Part shown: positions 43,011 to 50,825 of the stretch, one piece after another
How positions within the stretch are numbered: position 1 is the stretch's first letter
Layout of the letters: each line of letters opens with the position of its first letter
Assembly (NCBI RefSeq): GCF_030719215.1
Contig: NZ_CP120984.1
Coordinates: forward strand, 124,001-188,000
Reading direction: 5' to 3'
Source of the DNA: Streptomyces sp. Alt3
GTDB taxonomy: Bacteria > Actinomycetota > Actinomycetes > Streptomycetales > Streptomycetaceae
Length of the DNA: 64,000 nt
Notes under the pieces: model-generated
The model's database searches: none
The model's input: the letters and a program-made list of their open reading frames with translations, nothing else
Told to the model about the DNA's origin: nothing
Translations under genes and position numbers: made by a program

Positions 43011-43661
43011 TCAGGTACTTGTGGTGTCGCGGTCGTCGGATGTGAGCAGGTAGGCGATCGCCATGCTGCCGAGTTCGTCCGCGTACTGGCGTCTGGCCGC
43101 TTCTCCGGTGACAGGGTCGGGACGTACGGAGTTGTGGAAGCAGGCTCCGAGGATGGTCCGGGCCGTCGTGTCCAGAGCCATCTGCGGGTCGCAACGCCGG
43201 ATCTGGTCGGCGTAGGGGGCTGCCGCTTCCAGCAGGAGGCGGTGAAGTTCGGTGATGGTGCGGGCCCCGCGGTTCAGGGGTGTGGTTCCACGTGCGCGCA
43301 GCAGTTCGGGGAAGAGGCTGCTGCTGTCGGCGAAGGACTGCAGCAGGGCGTGCGCGTAGGCGTCCATGACGCCGGAGAGCGACGGTTCGGCCTTCCGCAG
43401 TTGCTCGGCTACGTACTCCTCGCGCCGTTCCAGCATTCTCTCCGTCAGGGCGGCGACCAGCTGTTCCTTGTCCACGAACCGGCGGTAGATCGTGCCGACC
43501 GAGACTCCGGCACGCTCTGCGACGCCGGTCATCGTCATCTCCTCCAAGCCGGCCGAGGAAGCGATCTCCTCGGCTGCCTGTAGTACGCGAGCCAGGGTCG
43601 CCGCGCTGCGCGCCTGCCGGGGTTCCCTGTATCGCAGTGGGCGATCCGGCTCGTCGGTCAT
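43011..43661 (-). CDS. TetR family transcriptional regulator
   Basis: 216 residues from ATG 43661; the upstream extension is rejected because it runs through the operator. The N-terminal TetR helix-turn-helix is clear: ARVLQAAEEIASSAGLEEMTM, then VAERAGVSVGTIYRRFVDKEQL. The C-terminal ligand domain is helical. It is read divergently from the gene at 43778, and a 28-bp perfect palindrome lies between them, so it probably represses that gene and itself. Confidence 0.9.
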   Translation of the reverse strand: MTDEPDRPLRYREPRQARSAATLARVLQAAEEIASSAGLEEMTMTGVAERAGVSVGTIYRRFVDKEQLVAALTERMLERREEYVAEQLRKAEPSLSGVMDAYAHALLQSFADSSSLFPELLRARGTTPLNRGARTITELHRLLLEAAAPYADQIRRCDPQMALDTTARTILGACFHNSVRPDPVTGEAARRQYADELGSMAIAYLLTSDDRDTTST

Positions 43662-43699
43662 GCCCTGCATCGTAGTGGAGGCGGACCCACCAGGGACTT

Positions 43700-43728
43700 T
43701 TGACAAGTGCTGTGCTCCTCCGTGTACC
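43700..43728 (+). promoter_or_regulatory. promoter of the TetR-controlled gene
   Basis: TTGACA (43700-43705), a 17-base spacer and TGTACC (43723-43728) form a plausible sigma-HrdB-type promoter. The operator starts six bases downstream, over the transcription start. Confidence 0.6.
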
Positions 43729-43733
43729 GTCGG

Positions 43734-43761
43734 TATGTGAATGCGAATTCGCATTCACATA
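43734..43761. promoter_or_regulatory. TetR operator, 28-bp perfect palindrome
   Basis: TATGTGAATGCGAA is followed directly by its exact reverse complement. The core GTGAATGCGAATTCGCATTC has the size and placement of a TetR-family operator. It covers the start region of the gene at 43778. Confidence 0.85.
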
Positions 43762-43777
43762 ATACTGGAGGTTCTCC

Positions 43778-44476
43778 ATGACCGACGACCAGGCTTTCCC
43801 GCCCGTGACCGTGACGCTCGACTCGGGGCCCACCGGCGCCGGAAGCATCGACGACTTCGAACTCTTCTACGCCCGCCGCGCCCTGGACCGCTTCCGGGCG
43901 CGGTTGGGGCGCGAGGGCCTGCTCGAACTTCTGGCCGCGGACATCGAGGAGGGGAACGCCTTCCTGCGTCAGAGTGCGCTCGACTCCGACGGCAGCTTCA
44001 CGGCCGGCACGACAGTCCTCACGACGCGTGGGCTCAGCTCAGGCGAGTTCCTCGCCTGGATGGAGAAGGCCTTCGCGGGGGACGAGTACGCACTCCTGAC
44101 GGCTCACCCCGAGCACTATGTGATGGCACCCGGGGCCGATGGGGCCTTCAACGTGGTGGAAAACATCGGCCCCCACGTCTGCTCCTTCTTCATGGGCGGC
44201 TGGGGAACGGACGCGATGGCCTGGGCCACGGACGCGGACGAGCTCCTCCCGGAGTCCGAGTTTCCGCACAAGATGTCCTCGAACCTCTTCCTGGCCGACG
44301 GCACCGTCGTGGGGCGGGCTCTGACCCAGTTCGGTGACACCCCCGACGGCTTCACCGCGAGCCTGACGGTCTACGTGCCGAGCGCCTGCCCTCGCGATGT
44401 CCTGGAGCACCACCTTCGGCACTACGCCGTGGAGTTCAGGAACTGGATCACCGCTGCCGCGCAGACCCGCGTGTGA
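43778..44476 (+). CDS. hypothetical protein under TetR control
   Basis: 232 residues from ATG 43778 with GGAGG upstream. It has SIDDFELFYARRALDRFRARL, a central HYVMAPGADGAFNVVENIGPHV and the C-terminal LTVYVPSACPRDVLEHHLRHYAVEFRNW in pieces. No signal peptide, membrane segment or cofactor motif is visible. I do not recognise the family. Context suggests a ligand-induced gene for metabolism or detoxification of a small molecule. Confidence 0.7.
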   Translation: MTDDQAFPPVTVTLDSGPTGAGSIDDFELFYARRALDRFRARLGREGLLELLAADIEEGNAFLRQSALDSDGSFTAGTTVLTTRGLSSGEFLAWMEKAFAGDEYALLTAHPEHYVMAPGADGAFNVVENIGPHVCSFFMGGWGTDAMAWATDADELLPESEFPHKMSSNLFLADGTVVGRALTQFGDTPDGFTASLTVYVPSACPRDVLEHHLRHYAVEFRNWITAAAQTRV

Positions 44477-45039
44477 GATGTCTGCTCAGCCGTCGGGCAG
44501 GTTCGGTCCGGTGGGCCACACTCCTGACGGCCGACACGCGTCGCCAAGGCCGGCGCCGCCCAGCCGCCCAGCAGCCGGGCAGGGCGCGCAGCCGCGGCCG
44601 CGACGCCTGATGTGTCGGGCAGGGTGAGACAACCGAGGTGAGGCGACAGCGCTGGCGACCGCGACAGCGTTCGCGCCGTCGATCGAACCTGGGCTGTGCC
44701 CGTGGTAGCGGCAACTGACACCCTCCCTGAGCATGACGGGTCCGGTGGTTCTTGTCAGGACCACCGGTCCTGCGCGCCCTGCGCCCGTGCCGCACGGCAC
44801 CTCACCAATCAACGCTCAGCCTGTTCTGCGGCGTCCTCACCGGGCCCCGATCCCACAGTGCCCCTTCCGTGCGCGCTACGACGGAAATGTCCAGCCGATG
44901 GTCTGGAGCACTCGCAGTGAGCCACAGCTGTCGCAGGTCTCGAAGGCTCCTCTCGTCTCGCACGCCAAGAGTGCAGCCTTCGCCTTCGCCGGCGAACGAC
45001 GTCCGAGCACGGCCTTCACGTGGTGGTTCAGACGAACGA
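44477..45039. other. non-coding or decayed stretch
   Basis: No gene can be supported. All open frames are short or Arg/Pro-rich. It probably contains the lost upstream part of the relaxase pseudogene. Confidence 0.4.
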
Positions 45040-45829
45040 CGGGGTTCACCCTTCACGAGAACCGCCGCCAGGAGGACGCCGCCGAACGCCACGCACTGGA
45101 GGTCTGGCGTACCGGCGACCCCGAGCAGGTGCTGCGTCTGCTCGCCGACCGGGGCGGATCCACCCCACCGAGTCCGCGGACGAGGCCCGCTCGCAGATCC
45201 TCACCGCCTGGGACGAACTCCGGCGCGACCGATGGCCCGACACCCACGACCTCGTCGACGAGCTGGTGGTGCTCGCCACGCACAACTCCGAAATCGACGC
45301 GCTCAACGCCGGGGCCCAGCAGATCCGACGCGCGGCCGGCGAACTCGGCGACGAGCACACCTACGCCCTGCCCGGGGCAACCGGCTCACCCCCGGCCTCC
45401 GGTGACGCCGTACGGGTGCGCACCAACTACTACCGCAGCCGAGGCGACCAGGGACCGGATCTGCTGAACGGGTACCGGGCTGTCGTGAACGACACCGGCG
45501 AGGACGGTCGGATCGAGATCACGTGGCGCACCCGTACGCGCGGTGAGAACACCGCCCTCGTGTCCGCGTGGCTGGCGCCGGACCAGGTCGCTTCCTGGGC
45601 CCTGTCCCTCCGGTACGCGATGACGATTGCGGCATCGCAGGGGATGACTTGCGACACGAGCCTGCTGTACGGGCACGGCGCCAACGCCTTCGCGACGTAC
45701 CCGGGCCTGACCCGGGACAAGTGGGCCAACCACCTGTGGCTACCGCTCGCGGTCATCGAGAGCGAGGGCACCCGCGCCCGGCTCGGTCGTCGGACGAGGT
45801 TCTTGCCGCCGTGGTGGATGGGGACATGA
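45040..45829 (+). pseudogene. MobF (TrwC/TraA-like) relaxase, helicase-domain fragment
   Basis: The helicase part of a conjugative relaxase is recognisable: GFTLHENRRQEDAAERHALE, then in another frame DEARSQILTAWDELRRDRWPD, VVLATHNSEIDALNAGAQQI and ASQGMTCDTSLLYGHGANAF. The frame changes near 45156, consistent with loss of one base in ggggcgg. The N-terminal relaxase domain with its Tyr and His triad is absent. The element has lost this transfer gene. Confidence 0.75.
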
Positions 45830-46092
45830 GTGTCGTCTTCCTCGCTGACCGCGCCGCGATGAAGTCGCCGGTGCGGGCGTTGCTGGCTCTGTCGACCGTC
45901 TGGGAGGACGTGAGTGGCCTTGACTCCGTCTACTACCAGGAGCTCATCGAGTCGCCGGAGCCCCAGGAGTGTCGAGCTGTGCCCGCCGCGGTGCACGGCG
46001 TTCAGGCGGACCTGGCGCTCGGCAACGTGGACTTCGCAGAGCGCGCTGCGGCCGCTTCCACAGAGCCTGATCGAGTATTGCGGCCCATCTGA
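45826..46092 (+). CDS. small hypothetical protein
   Basis: 88 residues from ATG 45826, overlapping the end of the relaxase fragment by four bases. It is acidic and helical (AMKSPVRALLALSTVWEDVSG; AAVHGVQADLALGNVDFAERA). No family recognised; it may be a natural downstream partner of the former relaxase gene. Confidence 0.45.
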   Translation: MSVVFLADRAAMKSPVRALLALSTVWEDVSGLDSVYYQELIESPEPQECRAVPAAVHGVQADLALGNVDFAERAAAASTEPDRVLRPI

Positions 46093-46306
46093 CCGGAACA
46101 GCGGGCGGCCGTTGCCTCAACAGATGCGAGTCGTTCGTGGGGGCATGTCGTTGCGTGGTGCGCAGTGGGCGCGGATTGTCCTTCCGCCTGCCCAACTGGA
46201 CTTGATGCAGCCGAGGCGACATATTTCTGGGCTAACTTGGATGAAATGGCGAGTTTGACGGATTCAGTGATAGTCATGCAGAACGACGCTCTCGGATGAC
46301 AAACTC

Positions 46307-46349
46307 GCAGTTCAGTAAGAGTGCTACCCATCCGCCCGCGGGGATGACC
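46307..46349 (+). CRISPR. fossil CRISPR leader end and single degenerate repeat
   Basis: GCAGTTC (46307-46313), seven bases, then a repeat-like sequence starting GTGCTACCC and ending CGCGGGGATGACC. The box differs by one base from GCAGGTC, and the seven-base gap matches arrays A, B and C exactly. ATGAAATGG lies 80 bases before the repeat, as in array B. No second full repeat follows (GTGCTCC recurs at 46374, at the wrong spacing). Confidence 0.5.
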
Positions 46350-46514
46350 TCCCGGGGCCACCGTGGGCCCGGAGTGCTCCTGCACCTGCGGCTTGCCCTG
46401 CTGGTCGTGGTCACCCAGCGTCGCTCCGACTCCGCCTTCGACTATGCCGGAAAGACCAGGCATCTCACTCGAAGCGGCCAGAACAGGGTAGTAGGGCGCT
46501 GACCAGCCGAACTG

Positions 46515-46721
46515 TCAGCGCATCTCCCGCCGAGGAAAGAAGCGCTGCCGCAGTCGATCACCGACTTCACCTACGACGATCACCAACACAGCACTCGCCG
46601 CACACCCCGCGAGGTCCGACGGCTGACCGGCAACCTGGGCCAAGAGCCAAAAGGTCGCGGTAATAGCCGCCCACCACATAGCCCACAAGCTGATCGCGGA
46701 CCACCGACGCCGTCTCTTCAC
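46515..46721 (-). CDS. small two-TM membrane protein
   Basis: 68 residues. A basic start (MKRRRRW) is followed by two hydrophobic helices (ISLWAMWWAAITATFWLLAQV; CAASAVLVIVVGEV in part) and a basic end. No family recognised. It stands alone after a 360-bp gap. Confidence 0.5.
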   Translation of the reverse strand: MKRRRRWSAISLWAMWWAAITATFWLLAQVAGQPSDLAGCAASAVLVIVVGEVGDRLRQRFFPRREMR

Positions 46722-47083
46722 GCCATCAAGATACGTCTCTCACGCTGTGCTCCGAGCGGCTGGGAGCCGGAAACAGGTACTGAAATCCCCCCGACCCGTC
46801 CCGGAGCCAACGAGCGATCCCTCAGAGAGATTCGCTGGTTCGATCGCTGGATCGGCACAGACGTAAAGGGCTCCTGCTGCGTTGACGCCCCACACGTTCG
46901 TCCGGGAGGCCGCTGCTGCCGGGCCGGCATCCCGGAGGCCACCCTCCCACCACGGTCTTCAGGAGCGGGCCTGTCCCACGCGCCGGCACTGACCGGGAAG
47001 GAGGTCGCCCACGAGCCTGCACGCTGAACACCCGTCCGCACCAGCCGGGTTACGGAGGGCTGGGGCCGTCGACGCGCCCGACG
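46722..47083. other. gap with no supported gene
   Basis: Open frames on both strands are Arg/Pro-rich and lack starts with ribosome sites. Nothing recognised. Confidence 0.4.
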
Positions 47084-47956
47084 CTACTGAGGTGAGGGCG
47101 TCCGGGCCGGGGTGGCGGCCTCGCCCACGCGAGCCTCGACGCACTCCTTCCGGCCGTCGGCCTGCGCCGGCCGGAAGCAAGCCCGGACGGTGCTATCGGG
47201 ACGGACCTCGGTCATCTTGGTATAGACGAAGGTCGCCGCGTCGTCCTTGTTCCTGATGCGCACGCCATGAGTCGGGCCGTCTGCCGTGACCTCCACCCGG
47301 TCGCCGATCTCGGTCCCCCAGACCCGTGCCCAGCTCGCACCGCACTTCCTGCTGTGGCGCAGCTCGATGTGGGCACCGGTGGCCGTGCGGTACGAGGTGA
47401 GGGTGTCGGGGTCGATGCCGCAGATCAGGCGCATCGGGTCCCGGCCCTCGCAGGCGGCGCCGTGGCATTGGGGAGCGAAGGAGAACGGTACGGAGGCCGG
47501 TCGGGGCTCGGCCTCCTGAGCCTCCGAGCCCGGCAACAGTAGGAACAGCAGGACGGCGACACCACCGACGATCACGGTGTACGCCGACGCGAGCACCACG
47601 AGGAGCCTGCTCCCGCCAAGTCGCCACCGCCCGGTCCCGGCGGGCGGTGGCGACTCCTGAGGATTCGGCCGCGCCGACTCGTCCGTGGGAGGGGCGGATG
47701 ATGCGGGGGCCGCCGTGCGCCCGCTCCAGTGCGACTCGGCGATCTCCCACAGGGCCAGCAGCCGCCCGTCCGGTTCGTTCGCGAGCCGGCACAGCTCCTG
47801 TACGGCCTGGCGAGGAGGCAGGCTCTTGCCGTTGAGGTAACGCTCCCACGAGGACTTGCTGTATAGCGTTCGCTCCGCCAGGGCCGCCAGGCTCAGCCCC
47901 GCACCGGCCCGCAGCTCCCGCAGCGCCGCGACCAGCCGGGTGTGTTCCGTGGTCAC
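47084..47956 (-). CDS. XRE-TM-DUF2690 protein
   Basis: 290 residues from GTG 47956, which overlaps the upstream stop (GTGA). N-terminal XRE helix-turn-helix: LRAGAGLSLAALAERTLYSK and SWERYLNGKSLPPRQAV. A Pro/Ser-rich linker leads to one membrane helix (RLLVVLASAYTVIVGGVAVL, about 130-155) and an exported domain with Cys pairs (PQCHGAACEGRDPM, LICGIDP, SRKCGASWARVWG) typical of DUF2690. Cytoplasmic DNA binding and an outside sensor suggest a one-component envelope regulator. Confidence 0.75.
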   Translation of the reverse strand: MTTEHTRLVAALRELRAGAGLSLAALAERTLYSKSSWERYLNGKSLPPRQAVQELCRLANEPDGRLLALWEIAESHWSGRTAAPASSAPPTDESARPNPQESPPPAGTGRWRLGGSRLLVVLASAYTVIVGGVAVLLFLLLPGSEAQEAEPRPASVPFSFAPQCHGAACEGRDPMRLICGIDPDTLTSYRTATGAHIELRHSRKCGASWARVWGTEIGDRVEVTADGPTHGVRIRNKDDAATFVYTKMTEVRPDSTVRACFRPAQADGRKECVEARVGEAATPARTPSPQ

Positions 47957-48753
47957 TTGGGCGTCGCCTCCCGTAGGGCCTGCCAGGTGGGCGGGTCGAT
48001 GACTCCGTTCACGATCAGCCCGTTCTGCTTCTGCATGAGCTCGACCGCTCTCCGCGTCTTCGGCCCGAAGACGCCGTCGATCTCCCCCGGCGCGGTGCCC
48101 GCCCGGCGCAGCAGGCACTGCGCCTCAGCCACTTCGAGCCCCACCTGGGTGTTGGAGAGGAGGACGTCTGTGACCCGGCTCAGGTTCGCGTGCCAGCGGC
48201 CGTCACGCTGCTCCAGCCGACAGGTGTAGATCACCGGCACCAGGGACTCCGACACGGTGGCCGGGGCGGTCGCGACAACATTGCTGCGGTCGTGCGCGAG
48301 CTGGGTACGGGCCTCGGTGAGCCGCATGGCCAGCAGGAGTGCCGCAGAGACGGACAGCGCGGTGACCACGGCTCCCGCCGTGACCGCGGCGCGCAGGTGG
48401 CGCCCGTACAGCTGCTGCTTCGTGAGGGTGGGCTCCGGAGTCGCGGAGAAGTCCTCGGGGGTGTCGGCGGTGGTGACCGCCTTTCCCTCGGCCCAGCGCT
48501 GGGCGGCGATCTCGTGCATGACCAGCAGCCGGGCCGGATCGCCACCGTCCAAGCGGGCCATCGCCTCGACGGCCTCCCGGGGCGGCAGAGACCTGCCGTT
48601 CAGATATCGCTGCCACGACTTCGCGCTGTACCCGGTCTTCATGGCCAGTTGCCGCGTGCTCAGTTCGCTGTGGTCTTTCAGCCTGCGCAGCCGCACGATC
48701 AGCCGAAGGACGTGTGGATGCAGTTCTGCGGGCAGTTCCTTCCAGCGCGACAC
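47953..48753 (-). CDS. XRE-TM-peptidoglycan-binding protein
   Basis: 266 residues from GTG 48753 (ggggggaagc upstream). The N-terminal XRE domain (LSTRQLAMKTGYSAKSWQRY; LNGRSLPPREAVEAM) closely resembles its neighbour. One membrane helix (AVVTALSVSAALLLAMRL) precedes an exported part that ends in a PG_binding_1 domain (VAEAQCLLRRAGTAPGEIDG, VFGPKTRRAVELMQKQNGL). It may sense cell-wall state. It is followed and overlapped by the DUF2690 gene. Confidence 0.78.
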   Translation of the reverse strand: MSRWKELPAELHPHVLRLIVRLRRLKDHSELSTRQLAMKTGYSAKSWQRYLNGRSLPPREAVEAMARLDGGDPARLLVMHEIAAQRWAEGKAVTTADTPEDFSATPEPTLTKQQLYGRHLRAAVTAGAVVTALSVSAALLLAMRLTEARTQLAHDRSNVVATAPATVSESLVPVIYTCRLEQRDGRWHANLSRVTDVLLSNTQVGLEVAEAQCLLRRAGTAPGEIDGVFGPKTRRAVELMQKQNGLIVNGVIDPPTWQALREATPK

Positions 48754-49059
48754 GCTTCCCCCCCCCACTCGTGTTCGGGACCGGGAGCCCTGCCCTCCGG
48801 TTCCAGCCTCATTCTGCACCAGCTGTCACGAGACCTGCTGAGACCTCGCATGGCGCGGAATGGACTGTCCGATTGTCGTCGCAGTCCCGCCGAAGAGACT
48901 CGGTGGGCGGTATCTCAGCAGGTCAGCGCGCGGGACGTCCCAGGACGAGGTCACTTCCGCGTCATGTGTGGCCGAAGCTCTCGCCGAACCCGCAGTCTCG
49001 TTGCGGAGCCGGCCGCTGCGGTCGGCTTCTTCAAGCGCACGTCAATTGAGGGGGACAGC
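48754..49059. promoter_or_regulatory. divergent intergenic region
   Basis: About 305 bases separate the leftward XRE pair and the rightward secreted protein gene; both promoters should lie here. No conserved element is obvious. Confidence 0.4.
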
Positions 49060-49923
49060 ATGCGAGCTCTCACGAGGGCACTCGTCAGTGTCGCCGCCGC
49101 GGTCGGGATCGCCGCCACCGGCAGTCCGGCCACCGCGGGCACAGCCGCGGCGGCTACGCCATCAGCCCCGAGGTCTGCGGTCGCAGCCTCGCCTTCCAGC
49201 GCCTCGGCCGCCACCACCTGGCAGGCCATGGACAAGGTCTGCAAGACGTACACCGCCCTCGACGGCGTCACGTCCAAGGGCCAGATCTGCGCCGAGGTGC
49301 AGAAGCGTGTCACCGACACCGGCTCGGTCACGGGATACCGGGGAAGGGTGGTCCTCGCCCCCGTCAACGGCTACGAGATGAAACCGACCACCTTCCACTG
49401 GAGCACCGGCGTTGGTCTTTCCGAGGTTTGTGCGGGAGGCTGCGCGCCGCAGGCCGGCGCCTGGACCTCCGCCTGGTCCCCGGTCCACACGGCCGGCTCC
49501 GGGCCGTACAAGGTGCAGGGCGAGTTCGGCGACGGCTCGCTGTGGGACCTGCACGCCTCCTGGAGCGCGTGGCAGACGGCGGACCAGACGTGCCTCACGT
49601 ACACGGCCGGCAAGGTGTGTGTGCGGTACGAGGTGCGCGGCTACCGTGGCACCCTCCAGGAGCGCAGCCGCCTCAACTACACGCCGGTCAAGGGTGGGTA
49701 CATCATCCCGATAAGCATCGGTGTGGGATCCGTGATCGATGGGAGCACCACGGGCAAAACCAGGACTCTCTGCCAGCCGTGCACCAAGCGGACGACGTCC
49801 TACTCCGCGACGGTGAGCCGGGACACGCCCAACCCCGCCGGCACCAACGAGTACTACGCCACCGCCAGGTTCGAGCATCCCAACGGCAAGACGTCGACCC
49901 TGAAGGCGGCGATCACCGGCTGA
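49060..49923 (+). CDS. secreted hypothetical protein
   Basis: 287 residues from ATG 49060 (gagggggacagc upstream). Signal peptide of about 40 residues (ALTRALVSVAAAVGIAATG, then AGTAAAATPSA). The mature protein contains paired Cys motifs in two similar halves: KVCKTYTALDGVTSKGQICAE and TCLTYTAGKVCVRYEVRGYRG, the latter probably an internal duplicate, plus CAGGCAPQ and LCQPCTKR. A beta-rich exported protein; no enzyme motif seen. Confidence 0.7.
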   Translation: MRALTRALVSVAAAVGIAATGSPATAGTAAAATPSAPRSAVAASPSSASAATTWQAMDKVCKTYTALDGVTSKGQICAEVQKRVTDTGSVTGYRGRVVLAPVNGYEMKPTTFHWSTGVGLSEVCAGGCAPQAGAWTSAWSPVHTAGSGPYKVQGEFGDGSLWDLHASWSAWQTADQTCLTYTAGKVCVRYEVRGYRGTLQERSRLNYTPVKGGYIIPISIGVGSVIDGSTTGKTRTLCQPCTKRTTSYSATVSRDTPNPAGTNEYYATARFEHPNGKTSTLKAAITG

Positions 49924-50692
49924 CACCGGCGCGACCGCCCACCGCGAAGGCCCTGGCGCCCGCGGGACGCAGCAACAGCGTCCCGCGGGCGCCGGGTGTG
50001 CCGAGACCGTCCGCCTTGTCGTACATGGCCATCCAGCCCGTCAGGTACGTCAGGTCGGAGGCTGCGGCCAGCATGTCGGCGTGCACCCGCTCGCTGGCCT
50101 GGGCGCGGAGCCACGGCGCGACGGTGTTCACCAGGAAAGCGGCGGCTAGAGGGCGCGCGTGCCCGGCGCCGAACTCGTCGAGGATGTCGGCGATCCGGTC
50201 GGTCATCGACCGCACCGAGGCCACCTGCGAGACGCCGATGCGCGTGGTCGCCTTGCCGTCCGCGACCGGCTCGTCGGCAGCGTGTGCGGCCGTTGCGAAG
50301 GCGGGCACGGCCAGCGCGGCCGAGAACAGGGTGTAGGCCAGTACGCCACGACGCGAGGGGTCCATGTCAGCCCTTCCGAGGTCCAGCAGTTCCTCGACAG
50401 TGTCGGTCCCGTTGTCCCCGGCTCCGGCCGCCGACGGCGCGAGCCCGGCTTCGGCGTGGGTGACGGGACGTCCGAGACGTACGGACAGTGCTTCGACGAT
50501 CAGTGGCCTGACCTCGGGCTTCGGCAGAGTGCCAGCAATCCAGTGCGCCACGGCCGTGCGGTCGTAGGTCAGTTCTAGTCCAGCCTGTGGCCCGAGGCGG
50601 TTGACCTTTTGGGCCAGCTGCGTGCGCGTCAGTTTCGCCTGGTCGAGAAGGTCGGCCAGGGCCGGGTTGGGTGTGCGGTTCCTTGAGGCCAT
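49913..50692 (-). CDS. XRE/TPR-type regulator, C-terminally truncated
   Basis: 259 residues from ATG 50692. N-terminal region LADLLDQAKLTRTQLAQKVN, LTYDRTAVAHWIAGTLP and VEALSVRLGRPVTHAEAGL is the Streptomyces tetratricopeptide-type XRE regulator. The TPR part begins (TEELLDLG-like, then DLTYLTGWMAMYDKADGLG) but breaks off at a terminator hairpin, whose bases encode the last 20 residues. Full-length relatives are about 400-450 residues, so the ligand-binding part is lost. Confidence 0.7.
   Translation of the reverse strand: MASRNRTPNPALADLLDQAKLTRTQLAQKVNRLGPQAGLELTYDRTAVAHWIAGTLPKPEVRPLIVEALSVRLGRPVTHAEAGLAPSAAGAGDNGTDTVEELLDLGRADMDPSRRGVLAYTLFSAALAVPAFATAAHAADEPVADGKATTRIGVSQVASVRSMTDRIADILDEFGAGHARPLAAAFLVNTVAPWLRAQASERVHADMLAAASDLTYLTGWMAMYDKADGLGTPGARGTLLLRPAGARAFAVGGRAGVSR
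49955..49993. terminator. strong hairpin terminator between convergent genes
   Basis: GGCGCCCGCGGGACGC (49955-49970) pairs perfectly with GCGTCCCGCGGGCGCC (49978-49993) around a seven-base loop, 32 bases after the stop of the secreted-protein gene. Confidence 0.8.
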
Positions 50693-50825
50693 GCACTCAA
50701 CTCCCCAGAACTGCATCGCGTTCACGGTGTTCACGGTCGCACCGGCCCTCCACGGTACCCGCAGACGGTGACCGGGCGGTTACCTCTTGCACAGACGCCG
50801 AACGATCTCAGCCCAGGGAGACAGG

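Noticed and set aside
46374..46402. Second repeat after the fossil repeat at 46321
   Set aside because: GTGCTCCTGCACCTGCGG begins like a repeat but at 53 rather than 61 bases and without the second stem half.
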